Below, one piece after another: positions 7,166 to 13,703 of a DNA stretch of 13,862 bases; positions within the stretch are counted from its first letter, which is position 1, and every line of letters starts with the position of its first letter. Source of the DNA: SIG644 sp045613985 (GTDB lineage: Bacteria > Bacillota > Clostridia > Oscillospirales > CAG-272); contig JAZLCA010000069.1 in assembly GCA_045613985.1 (NCBI GenBank), positions 1-13,862 on the forward strand, given 5' to 3'. The notes under the pieces were generated by a model that was given only the letters and a program-made list of their open reading frames with translations, searched no databases and was not told where the DNA came from. The translations under genes and the position numbers were made by a program.

Positions 7166-8335
7166 TCAGGCAAATGCCTCCCTTATCTGCTCATATATTT
7201 GATCCACTTTCGCCCCAAGCTCACGCTCGGCGGCGATATCAGCCTCGAACGGATACCTTGCCGCGAATTTTTCAAACAGCGCTTTCTTTTCGGCCGCCCG
7301 CTTGGTGTCTCCCACGGAAAGCAAAAAGTAAGCGTATTCGGTGCGAATGACCGACGGATTGGTATACATCAGTTTCATGAATTTCAGTTGTTCCGGCGTC
7401 CGCATGGCCTCGATAACGTCGGAGCGATTCTGCCCTACGATCTCACAAAACATACGGTCGCAGGTCAACATCTGGCGGTAGATGCCCATCATGGCACTGT
7501 CAATCGAAAGAAGATATGCCATGCGCTCGTCCGCCTCCTCCAGACGCCCCTCGTCCATCAGACGGTTGCATCCAAAAACGCCTATCGCGGCAATCATGGG
7601 ATTTTTCATCTGCTCATCCGTAGGTAAAGCAAACCATTCCTCCGGCATATCCTTCAGGCGTTGTCCCTGCGATTGCTTCTCGTTGATCTTCAGCTGCAAC
7701 CAAAAAGCGCGCAGAGCCTCGGGATCGTTTCCAAGCGACAGCGCGTTTTTGCCGTCGTTGGCGATCATGCCCGTGTCCATGGGAATACCGTTGGTCAGGG
7801 CAAGAACAAAACCAAACAGAGCCGCCGCCAAAAGAAGCAGCTTGAGCATGGTAATCTCTCCGCCCCAAAGCAAAAATAACGTCAGCATAATGCTGCTCGC
7901 CAAGAGGTTCAAAATGCATCCGCCGAGGTTGTAGAGCTTGACAGGAAATTTGCCATCCTTCATGTCAGGAGGGGAAAGCAAGCATTGTCCACCCGTACCG
8001 ATCAATTTCATTCGTTTAAAATGAATACGACCATCCCCACGGCGAATCCATGTCAGGCTTCCGATGCGGAAGGAGACGAAGCGATAACCGCTGATACTGC
8101 CAAACAACCAATGTCCCAACTCGTGGATGATGACATCCAGATAAATGGCCGCGTAACACCCTATAAAGAAGAGTGCGTAAAACAAAAACCGCTCGGTCTG
8201 TCCTCGCTCCGAAAGACCAATTCTTGTCATATAGTTGCCAAGATAAACACCGCATACCGCGGCGGTCGTCATATAAAGGAGGATGGACAGCCACATAAAT
8301 GCCCTGCCCTTCTTTTTCTTTGGATCCGCCGTCAT
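7166..8335 (-). CDS. M50-like membrane zinc metalloprotease with helical C-terminal domain
   Basis: A 389-residue protein. The start at 8335 is fixed by AAGGAG seven bases upstream; the open frame continues further upstream but is antisense to the MazG-like gene. A basic N-terminus (KKKKGR) is followed by TM helices near 12-32 and 50-70. HELGH at 71-75 within VIIHELGHW is the HExxH zinc motif of site-2-protease-type intramembrane peptidases. More TM segments lie near 136-158 and 162-181, and NGIPMDTGMIANDG (182-195) matches the position of the M50 second motif that supplies the third zinc ligand (an Asp, 187 or 194). Residues 200-389 are soluble, helical and repeat-like (for example LMDEGRLEEADERM), perhaps degenerate TPRs. 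The family cleaves membrane-embedded substrates in signalling; the substrate here is unknown. First gene of an operon with the TPR protein. Confidence 0.87.
   Translation of the reverse strand: MTADPKKKKGRAFMWLSILLYMTTAAVCGVYLGNYMTRIGLSERGQTERFLFYALFFIGCYAAIYLDVIIHELGHWLFGSISGYRFVSFRIGSLTWIRRGDGRIHFKRMKLIGTGGQCLLSPPDMKDGKFPVKLYNLGGCILNLLASSIMLTLFLLWGGEITMLKLLLLAAALFGFVLALTNGIPMDTGMIANDGKNALSLGNDPEALRAFWLQLKINEKQSQGQRLKDMPEEWFALPTDEQMKNPMIAAIGVFGCNRLMDEGRLEEADERMAYLLSIDSAMMGIYRQMLTCDRMFCEIVGQNRSDVIEAMRTPEQLKFMKLMYTNPSVIRTEYAYFLLSVGDTKRAAEKKALFEKFAARYPFEADIAAERELGAKVDQIYEQIREAFA
7177..7182 (-). promoter_or_regulatory. Ribosome binding site of the TPR gene, inside the upstream gene
   Basis: GGGAGG on the minus strand within the last codons of the protease gene. 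The distance to ATG 7164 is 12 nt, longer than usual; the distance to TTG 7173 is 3 nt, too short. Translational coupling across the one-base gap is likely. Confidence 0.55.
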
Positions 8336-8365
8336 ATCGCTTCTCCTTTCGTGTGGATTGCTATC

Positions 8366-8394
8366 ATTATAACACACTTTTTCCTTTTGTGCAA
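8366..8394 (-). promoter_or_regulatory. Promoter of the M50-TPR operon
   Basis: On the minus strand, -10 TATAAT (8371-8366) and a weak -35 TTGCAC (8394-8389) with a 17-bp spacer. Transcription would start near 8360, about 25 nt before the start codon. It points away from the MazG-like promoter. Confidence 0.72.
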
Positions 8395-8422
8395 CACAAG
8401 CTTGGATTTTATTGTAAAGCTC

Positions 8423-8451
8423 TTGAAAATCCCCATAATTATTGCTATAAT
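8423..8451 (+). promoter_or_regulatory. Promoter of the MazG-like gene
   Basis: TTGAAA (8423-8428) and TATAAT (8446-8451) with a 17-bp spacer. Predicted leader of about 55 nt contains an imperfect hairpin (TGTCC 8472-8476 with GGACA 8485-8489). Confidence 0.82.
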
Positions 8452-8512
8452 AGATGCAGAGAACACAAGGGTGTCCTGCAGCCGGGACAGCCACGCAACG
8501 GGAGGGATGTTT

Positions 8513-8842
8513 ATGACCATCAACGAATATCAAAAGCTGGCTATGACCACGCTTAATCCTGCCTTGGATGAAAAGGACGTGCTGATCAACGGTGTCATGG
8601 GGCTGTGCGGCGAAGCGGGAGAGGCTATCGATCTTGTCAAAAAGCATCTGGCGCAAGGGCATCCTCTGGATCGCGACAAGTTGATCGGAGAGCTCGGGGA
8701 TATCGCCTGGTATTTGGCCGAAACCGCCACCGTGCTGGGAGTCGACCTTGAAACGGTGCTCGCCCGTAATATCGAAAAGCTGAAAAAACGCTATCCCGAG
8801 GGATTTGCGACCGAAAGATCGCTTGATCGGGAAAACAACTGA
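8513..8842 (+). CDS. MazG-like nucleotide pyrophosphohydrolase
   Basis: A 109-residue all-alpha housecleaning enzyme of the MazG/dUTPase-like NTP-PPase superfamily. It shows the metal-binding pattern of the family: GEAGEAID with Glu34 and Glu37 (ExxE), then GELGDIAWY with Glu60 and Asp63 (ExxD). Length suits single-domain MazG-like proteins. These enzymes hydrolyse (d)NTPs, often modified ones, to the monophosphate and pyrophosphate in the cytoplasm; the exact substrate cannot be read. Start: GGGAGGG (8500-8506) is followed by ATG 8507 and in-frame ATG 8513; the second has proper spacing and gives the usual N-terminus MTINEYQ. The open frame reaching far upstream is antisense to the protease gene and is not coding. 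Monocistronic, with its own promoter and terminator. Confidence 0.92.
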   Translation: MTINEYQKLAMTTLNPALDEKDVLINGVMGLCGEAGEAIDLVKKHLAQGHPLDRDKLIGELGDIAWYLAETATVLGVDLETVLARNIEKLKKRYPEGFATERSLDRENN

Positions 8843-8846
8843 CCTC

Positions 8847-8881
8847 AAACGTCCGTCCATTCACAGTGGACGGACGTTTTT
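8847..8881 (+). terminator. Terminator of the MazG-like gene
   Basis: Stem AAACGTCCGTCCA (8847-8859) with TGGACGGACGTTT (8867-8879), loop TTCACAG, ending in Ts; it starts 5 nt after the stop. Confidence 0.93.
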
Positions 8882-8901
8882 AATACAACCAAAACAAACA
8901 C

Positions 8902-8930
8902 TTGACAACGATGGAATTTATGGGTATAAT
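8902..8930 (+). promoter_or_regulatory. Promoter of the Na/Pi cotransporter gene
   Basis: Perfect TTGACA (8902-8907) and TATAAT (8925-8930) with the optimal 17-bp spacer; a second overlapping TATAAT occurs at 8930-8935. Repeated PhoP-box hexamers are not visible. Confidence 0.9.
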
Positions 8931-8939
8931 ATAATGGGT

Positions 8940-8955
8940 GGATATGGTTATATCC
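8940..8955 (+). promoter_or_regulatory. Palindrome at the predicted transcript start of the Na/Pi gene
   Basis: GGATAT (8940-8945) and ATATCC (8950-8955) flank GGTT. It lies about 10-25 nt after the -10 box, so it could be a 5' stabilising hairpin or an operator. No known motif is recognised. Confidence 0.4.
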
Positions 8956-8989
8956 CCAACACGACCTATCAATCTTCGGAGGATCAAAG

Positions 8990-10747
8990 ATGGATATTTT
9001 TAACGTTCTGACACTTGTTGGCGGTCTTGCTCTGTTTTTGTTCGGCATGAACGTCATGGGACAATCGCTTGAACGGAGGGCAGGCAATGCGCTGCAAGCC
9101 ATTCTGGGACGTCTGACCAACAACCGTTTTATCGGTTTTCTTACCGGTCTGGGTGTCACAGCGATTATTCAGTCTTCTTCGGCCACAACCGTCATGGTCG
9201 TCGGCTTTGTTAACTCGGGGCTGATGACGCTGCGTCAGGCCATCAACGTCATTATGGGTGCCAACGTCGGTACCACCGTCACCGCATGGATCTTAAGCCT
9301 TGGCGGCCTTGACAGCGACGTTTTGTGGGTGCAACTGCTCAAGCCCACTTCCTTCACCCCCGTGCTTGCGCTGATCGGTATCATTTACTTCATGTTCGGC
9401 AAAGGCAACAAGAAAAAGGATACGGGTATGATCCTGCTCGGCTTTGCCACCCTGATGTTTGGTATGGATACCATGTCGGGAGCGGTCAGCGGTCTGCGTG
9501 ACGTCCCCGCTTTCCAGCAGCTGTTTATCACCTTCACCAACCCGATCCTCGGCGTTCTTGCAGGTGCCATTCTGACGGCTATTATTCAGTCGTCCTCCGC
9601 GTCGGTCGGTATTTTGCAGGCCCTGTCCTCAACGGGACAAGTCTCCTTCGGTGCCGCTATTCCCATCATCATGGGTCAGAACATCGGTACTTGTGTTACC
9701 GCAGTGCTGTCCTCCATGGGCGCCACCAAAAACGCTAAGCGCACGGCCGTTGTGCACCTGTCCTTTAACGTCATCGGTACCATCATCTGCCTGGGTGCCT
9801 TCTGCCTGGTCAAGGAGCTGGTCTATATCCCCATGCTTGAGGAAGCTGCGACCTATCACGGCATTGCCATTGCACACAGTGCGTTCAATATTATTTGTAC
9901 CCTCATTCTCTTCCCCATGGCAAGAGTGCTTGAGTGGCTGGCCTGCCGCCTCGTTCCGGATGCCAAGGCTCCCGAACATCAGACCGAACTGGACGAGCGT
10001 CTTTTGGCAACGCCTGCCGTTGCACTGGAGCGTAGCCAAACGTTGGCCGTCACCATGGCAAACGTCGCTGTCCGCGCCCTGGAAAACAGCATCACCTCGT
10101 TGTACGATTACACCCCCGCCCTGGCCGAGTCCATCCGCGAGGACGAGGACCTGACCGACCACTATGAAGATATTCTCGGCTCTTATCTGGTTAAGTTAAG
10201 CAGCCATCAGATGTCCGAGCAGGAGAGTGCCAACGCCGCCAAATTGCTCCGTATGATCGGAGACTTTGAGCGAATCTCCGACCACAGCGTCAATCTGCTT
10301 GAATCTGCTGAGGAGCTGAAAGAAAAAGAGATCGAATTGTCCGACTCTGCCACCGCCGAGCTGCGCGTCATTACCGATGCCACTCGTGAGGTTCTGACTC
10401 TGTCACTGTCTGCCTTCGTTCACAATGATATTAGTGCCGCCGCTTCGGTTGAAGCACTCGAGCAGGTCATCGACCGCCTCAAGGAGTCCCTGCGTGCCCG
10501 TCACATTCTGCGACTGCAGCAAGGCAACTGCACCATCAGCGCGGGCTTTATCTGGTCGGATCTTTTGACCAACCTGGAACGTGTTTCCGACCACTGCTCC
10601 AATATTGCGGGCTGCGTTTTGGATATTGCCCATCAGAATATGAATCTGCACGAATCTCTCCGTGCCGTCCGTAAGGACAGCTCCGAATTCGAGACGATGT
10701 CAAAGCACTACCAAGAAAAATACACGCTGGCAAGTATTAAGGAATAA
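8990..10747 (+). CDS. Na/Pi cotransporter family protein with PhoU-like C-terminal domain
   Basis: A 585-residue inner-membrane protein of the NptA/YjbB (PNaS) family that couples sodium movement to phosphate transport. The membrane part (about 1-325) shows the diagnostic inverted repeat: QSSSATTVM at 61-69 with GANVGTTVTA (90-99), and a second QSSSAS from 200 followed by GQNIGTCVTA. The C-terminal half (about 345-560) is a PhoU-like three-helix-bundle pair with two signature segments, GDFERISDH (424-432) and NLERVSDHCSNIA (from 528), whose acidic residues bind metal clusters in PhoU. Full length for the family. GGAGG at 8978-8982, 7 nt before ATG, supports the start. Monocistronic. Bacterial members can export or import phosphate; the direction and regulation here are not shown by sequence. 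Confidence 0.93.
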   Translation: MDIFNVLTLVGGLALFLFGMNVMGQSLERRAGNALQAILGRLTNNRFIGFLTGLGVTAIIQSSSATTVMVVGFVNSGLMTLRQAINVIMGANVGTTVTAWILSLGGLDSDVLWVQLLKPTSFTPVLALIGIIYFMFGKGNKKKDTGMILLGFATLMFGMDTMSGAVSGLRDVPAFQQLFITFTNPILGVLAGAILTAIIQSSSASVGILQALSSTGQVSFGAAIPIIMGQNIGTCVTAVLSSMGATKNAKRTAVVHLSFNVIGTIICLGAFCLVKELVYIPMLEEAATYHGIAIAHSAFNIICTLILFPMARVLEWLACRLVPDAKAPEHQTELDERLLATPAVALERSQTLAVTMANVAVRALENSITSLYDYTPALAESIREDEDLTDHYEDILGSYLVKLSSHQMSEQESANAAKLLRMIGDFERISDHSVNLLESAEELKEKEIELSDSATAELRVITDATREVLTLSLSAFVHNDISAAASVEALEQVIDRLKESLRARHILRLQQGNCTISAGFIWSDLLTNLERVSDHCSNIAGCVLDIAHQNMNLHESLRAVRKDSSEFETMSKHYQEKYTLASIKE

Positions 10748-10754
10748 TCCAAAC

Positions 10755-10793
10755 CGACGGCGGACCGCCCATGGGCGACCCCCCGTCGTTTTA
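10755..10793 (+). terminator. Probable terminator after the Na/Pi gene
   Basis: CGACGG (10755-10760) pairs with CCGTCG (10783-10788) around an inner perfect palindrome GCCCATGGGC (10767-10776), followed by TTTTAT. It sits 8 nt after the stop and before the convergent gene end. Weaker than the other terminators here. Confidence 0.65.
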
Positions 10794-10803
10794 TAGAATG
10801 TGG

Positions 10804-11616
10804 CTATCCCCGCCCAAAGAAGAAAGAAAACAGCCGAGCGATCAAATGCAAGACAAGCAACACAGCAAGCAATGCCAGTGCGAAGAGCATGATAAGAGAA
10901 AACAGCAAGACGATCATCCAAGACAAGCGCCGCAATGTCTCAAGAATTACATCCTGCGCGCTCTCACCAAGGTAAGCCACCGCCGCCGCCAAAGCTGCGG
11001 CAAGCAAGGTATACAGCGGAAGACCGCGCAGCATACCTCGGATATCCGCCAAGCTGAGCCGCACGTGCAGCGCCATAGAGATCATAACGCAAAGAGCAGC
11101 AATGCGCCAGCCAAGCGGGCGGGTTTGCTCGTTCACAAGCCCTTTGATCCAAATCCCAACCTCGTCAAAAAGGCGAAAGGAAGTATCTCCCGGTTGCAAT
11201 GCCAAGGACAGCGACTGCCCCATGTATCCCAGCGTATCGGGCCAGACCAACCAAAGCATCGCCGCCATCACGCCAAGTCCTGCAAAAATCGGCCCCAACG
11301 CGATCCAGACGTTACCAAATGAAGCATAAGGGTTTCTTCGGTTGTAGCTGTGCTCCACCATAGCGTTCCCGTGCCTTGATGGCCACAAGCGGATGCATTC
11401 AATCCGATGTCCAAACAAAAGACACATCAGCACGTGTCCCAATTCATGCACGGGCGTTCCAATCCAACCGGTAACGATCCAAAAAGTGCGTGTAGCTCGC
11501 CGTCCCATCAGCGAAAAGCACAGCTGATAACATACCTCCACCGCAAGACCGCAGGCGACGATCACCCCGAGGGTATACAGCATAATCTGCCCAAAACAAA
11601 GAAAAAATGCGCCCAT
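10804..11616 (-). CDS. Multipass membrane protein with HELGH zinc-protease motif, family uncertain
   Basis: A 270-residue polytopic protein. HELGH at 57-61 within GTPVHELGHVLMCLLFGH is a clear HExxH motif set next to hydrophobic segments, as in M50-like intramembrane metalloproteases. Predicted membrane segments: about 7-35, 103-126, 170-188, 200-216 and 232-263. A second conserved-looking segment, HVRLSLADIRGMLRG (184-198), could supply a further metal ligand (His184 or Asp191), and NVWIALGPI (102-110) also looks family-like. It does not carry the NxxPxxxxDG motif of classical M50 proteins, so it belongs to a different group from the protease at 7166-8335. The start is ATG at 11616 with AGGAGG just upstream. 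Monocistronic, with its own promoter, divergent from nnr. The C-terminus ends in Phe/Arg-rich LFSFFFGRG. Proteolytic activity is inferred only from the motif. Confidence 0.78.
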   Translation of the reverse strand: MGAFFLCFGQIMLYTLGVIVACGLAVEVCYQLCFSLMGRRATRTFWIVTGWIGTPVHELGHVLMCLLFGHRIECIRLWPSRHGNAMVEHSYNRRNPYASFGNVWIALGPIFAGLGVMAAMLWLVWPDTLGYMGQSLSLALQPGDTSFRLFDEVGIWIKGLVNEQTRPLGWRIAALCVMISMALHVRLSLADIRGMLRGLPLYTLLAAALAAAVAYLGESAQDVILETLRRLSWMIVLLFSLIMLFALALLAVLLVLHLIARLFSFFFGRG

Positions 11617-11648
11617 ATGCCCCCTCCTTTTCGTGATCCTTTCCTTCT

Positions 11649-11676
11649 ATTATACCTTGAAAAATCAAATTGTCAA
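11649..11676 (-). promoter_or_regulatory. Promoter of the HELGH membrane protein gene
   Basis: On the minus strand TTGACA (11676-11671) and TATAAT (11654-11649) with a 16-bp spacer, both perfect. Transcription should start near 11642, about 26 nt before the start codon. Confidence 0.85.
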
Positions 11677-11724
11677 GTCAAGGCAGCTCAATCGCGGCCC
11701 GCGTATATTTTTTTCAAAATCCAC

Positions 11725-11753
11725 TTGTCCCCACCATATTTCCGTGCTATAAT
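11725..11753 (+). promoter_or_regulatory. Promoter of nnr
   Basis: TTGTCC (11725-11730) and TATAAT (11748-11753) with a 17-bp spacer. The -10 is perfect, the -35 matches only at TTG and C. It is divergent from the HELGH promoter, with about 50 bp between the two -35 boxes. Confidence 0.78.
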
Positions 11754-11780
11754 GTTATCAATGAAATTCAGGAGGGCGTT

Positions 11781-13364
11781 ATGTTACCGTTACTGACCGC
11801 CGAGCAAATGCGTCAATGCGACGAATATACGATACAACAGATCGGGATTCCCTCACAGGTGCTGATGGAGCGCGCCGCCCGCGCCGCCATCGAAGTTCTC
11901 CACTCCGAGCCCGGTCTCAAAATGACCCCAAAAACCCGCGTCGTTCTTTTGTGCGGTTGCGGCAATAACGGCGGAGACGGCTTCGCCATGGCCCGCTTTT
12001 TGTTTGAGGAAGGCGTCGATGCCATCGTCGGTTACGCCGGCGAATGGCAAGGCAATCACCCCAATGAGCAAAAGATGAGTGTCGAGTGCGCCCGCCAATA
12101 TCAGCTCTGGCGCGACTGCGGCGGACAAACGCTGAACAAGCTGCCCGCATTCCGCCCGGAACGCACAGTTGTCGTTGATGCGCTGCTCGGCATCGGTCTG
12201 TGCCGCGAAATAACGGGGCTGTACGCGGATTGGATCGAACAGGTGGCCGAATACACATTATCGCACCAAACGCCCGTGCTGGCCCTTGATACGCCTTCAG
12301 GCGTACACGCCGATAGTGGGCGCATCCTCGGTTGCGCGCTCCGCGCGACCGTCACCGCTACCATGGGCGAGATCAAACGCGGGCTGCTCCTTTATCCGGC
12401 CGCCGATTACGTAGGCAAACTGCGCCTTTGCAATATCGGCATTTCGGCGCAATCTCTTCTCGAGATCCCCGAAGCACAGCCGCTGGACACCTGGTGCATC
12501 ACAAAGCAGAGCGATATCTCCTACCTGTGTCGCCCACCTTATGCCCATAAAGGAACCTTTGGCCGTGTGATGGTGATCGGTGGATCGTACGGCATGAGCG
12601 GTGCCCCGTATTTCGCCGCCAAAAGCGCCTACCGCGCCGGTGCCGGCCTGGTCGAAATCTTCTCCGACGAAGCTAACCGCATCCCCTTGCAAACACTCCT
12701 TCCCGAAGCTGTCCTGACGCTCTTCTCTCCCGACGCCCTTGCCAACGACGCACAATTTTCCCGTCAGTTCGATCGCGCTGACAGCGTCGTTCTGGGCTGT
12801 GGATTGGGACAGTCCGACGCCGCTTACCTCATTGTCGAAGCAACACTTCGCCTGTGCCATAAGCCGTTGGTGCTGGACGCTGACGCCCTCAATCTTATAG
12901 CCGCCCACAAGCACCTGCAGTCCCTCATGGCTGTCCGAAGCACCACGACCATCATCACTCCCCACCTGGGAGAGGCTGCCCGTCTGTCCCATCGTACCAT
13001 CTCCGATATAGCCGCCGATCCATTTGCCGCCGCAACTGACCTTGCTCGTTACTACAACGCCGTATGTGTCCTCAAGGATGCCCGCACCGTCATTTCGGAC
13101 GGTATGACCCACCTTACCCAAACGCACGGCAACAGCGGCATGGCAACCGGCGGATCCGGCGATTGCCTGGCGGGTTTGATCGGCTCACTGCTCGCCCAAA
13201 CCCGTAACGATCCCAATATTCCAACCGTCTCTATCGCCGCCATGGGCGTCCTGATCCATGCCGACGCGGGTGATATCGCCGCCGCGCGTCTTGGCGAATA
13301 CGCCGTCATGGCCTCCGATATTGCCGACGCAATCGGCCAGGTTTTGCGCGACATTCCCAAATAA
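11781..13364 (+). CDS. nnr: Bifunctional NAD(P)H-hydrate epimerase / ADP-dependent dehydratase
   Basis: A 527-residue metabolite-repair enzyme. It restores NADH and NADPH from their hydrated forms: the N-terminal half epimerises R- and S-NAD(P)HX, and the C-terminal half dehydrates the S form with ADP. The YjeF-N domain (1-225) shows LLTAEQMRQCDE, CGCGNNGGDGFAMAR (58-72), VVDALLGIG (131-139) and MGEIKRGLLLYP (195-206). The ribokinase-like YjeF-C domain (about 245-527) shows HKGTFGRVMVIGGS (256-269), LDADALN (365-371), TPHLGEAARL (393-402) and NSGMATGGSGD (451-461) with the catalytic-type Asp461. The length matches fused bacterial Nnr proteins. The start is ATG 11781 with AGGAGGG upstream; the open frame before it covers the promoter. 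Own promoter; no clear terminator before the tRNA-Pro promoter, so read-through to the tRNA terminator is possible. Confidence 0.95.
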   Translation: MLPLLTAEQMRQCDEYTIQQIGIPSQVLMERAARAAIEVLHSEPGLKMTPKTRVVLLCGCGNNGGDGFAMARFLFEEGVDAIVGYAGEWQGNHPNEQKMSVECARQYQLWRDCGGQTLNKLPAFRPERTVVVDALLGIGLCREITGLYADWIEQVAEYTLSHQTPVLALDTPSGVHADSGRILGCALRATVTATMGEIKRGLLLYPAADYVGKLRLCNIGISAQSLLEIPEAQPLDTWCITKQSDISYLCRPPYAHKGTFGRVMVIGGSYGMSGAPYFAAKSAYRAGAGLVEIFSDEANRIPLQTLLPEAVLTLFSPDALANDAQFSRQFDRADSVVLGCGLGQSDAAYLIVEATLRLCHKPLVLDADALNLIAAHKHLQSLMAVRSTTTIITPHLGEAARLSHRTISDIAADPFAAATDLARYYNAVCVLKDARTVISDGMTHLTQTHGNSGMATGGSGDCLAGLIGSLLAQTRNDPNIPTVSIAAMGVLIHADAGDIAAARLGEYAVMASDIADAIGQVLRDIPK

Positions 13365-13400
13365 TATCCCCCTCCCCAATACATATTCCTTTGATTATCA

Positions 13401-13424
13401 ACAAATCTAAAAACAAATCTAAAA
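13401..13424 (+). repeat. Tandem 12-bp repeat upstream of tRNA-Pro
   Basis: ACAAATCTAAAA occurs twice in direct tandem (13401-13412 and 13413-13424), 27-50 bp upstream of the -35 box in an A-rich tract. It may act as a distal UP element or be slippage product. Confidence 0.8.
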
Positions 13425-13450
13425 AAAATTGAAAAATTTGAAAAAAAGTG

Positions 13451-13479
13451 TTGACAAAACCACCAACTCGTGCTATAAT
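13451..13479 (+). promoter_or_regulatory. Promoter of tRNA-Pro
   Basis: Perfect TTGACA (13451-13456) and TATAAT (13474-13479), 17-bp spacer, preceded by A tracts. The bases TATAATAGTCA are shared with the tRNA-Leu promoter. Confidence 0.92.
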
Positions 13480-13488
13480 AGTCAGGCT

Positions 13489-13503
13489 GTGATGAGAAAT
13501 CAC
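13489..13503 (+). other. Leader hairpin upstream of tRNA-Pro
   Basis: GTGAT (13489-13493) pairs with ATCAC (13499-13503) around GAGAA, 6 nt before the mature tRNA. The placement parallels that of the tRNA-Leu leader hairpin. Confidence 0.5.
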
Positions 13504-13509
13504 GGTGAT

Positions 13510-13585
13510 CTGGGTGTGGCGCAGCTGGTAGCGCGCTACCTTGGGGTGGTAGAGGCCGCAAGTTCAAGTCTTGTCACTCAGACCA
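13510..13585 (+). tRNA. tRNA-Pro, anticodon GGG
   Basis: A 76-nt class I tRNA with encoded CCA. Acceptor CTGGGTG (13510-13516) pairs with CACTCAG (13575-13581) with one G-U pair; D stem GCGC/GCGC; anticodon stem CTACC/GGTAG around TTGGGGT, giving anticodon GGG at 13543-13545, reading CCC and CCU. T arm GCAAG TTCAAGT CTTGT. Discriminator A then CCA. Confidence 0.96.
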
Positions 13586-13630
13586 TATCGAGTGTTCATA
13601 ACTGATGTTAGGAACACTCGATATTTTTTT
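13585..13630 (+). terminator. Terminator of tRNA-Pro
   Basis: ATATCGAGTGTTC (13585-13597) pairs perfectly with GAACACTCGATAT (13612-13624), 14-nt loop, then T6. The stem begins at the last A of the tRNA CCA. Confidence 0.93.
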
Positions 13631-13670
13631 GCTTGCGTTTACGCAGATTTACTTAATATTCAGTTGTTTG

Positions 13671-13694
13671 GAGCAGATTCGTCTGCTCTTTTTT
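13671..13694 (+). terminator. Second, independent terminator downstream of tRNA-Pro
   Basis: GAGCAGA (13671-13677), tetraloop TTCG, TCTGCTC (13682-13688), then T6 and more T-rich sequence. It works in plus orientation; the minus-strand side has no T run. No plus-strand gene is visible between 13631 and 13671, so it may back up the tRNA terminator or be a relic. Confidence 0.85.
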
Positions 13695-13703
13695 ATTTTG
13701 TGG

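Noticed and set aside
7985..8512. Upstream extension of the MazG-like frame
   Set aside because: The extension overlaps the protease gene antisense and runs through the MazG-like promoter; GGGAGGG before ATG 8513 sets the start.
8336..8860. N-terminal extension of the M50 frame
   Set aside because: It would cover both divergent promoters and the MazG-like gene; AAGGAG before 8335 gives a proper start.
8902..8935. PhoP/PhoB box before the Na/Pi gene
   Set aside because: Only the -35 hexamer resembles the repeat unit; no spaced direct repeats are present.
11670..11780. N-terminal extension of the nnr frame
   Set aside because: It contains the nnr promoter, and the family begins at the MLPLLTAEQM sequence.
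12297..13127. 276-codon open frame on the minus strand
   Set aside because: Antisense to nnr, whose catalytic motifs are intact in the plus frame.
13401..13424. CRISPR-like repeat
   Set aside because: Two adjacent 12-bp copies without spacers; no array or cas gene is visible anywhere in the window.
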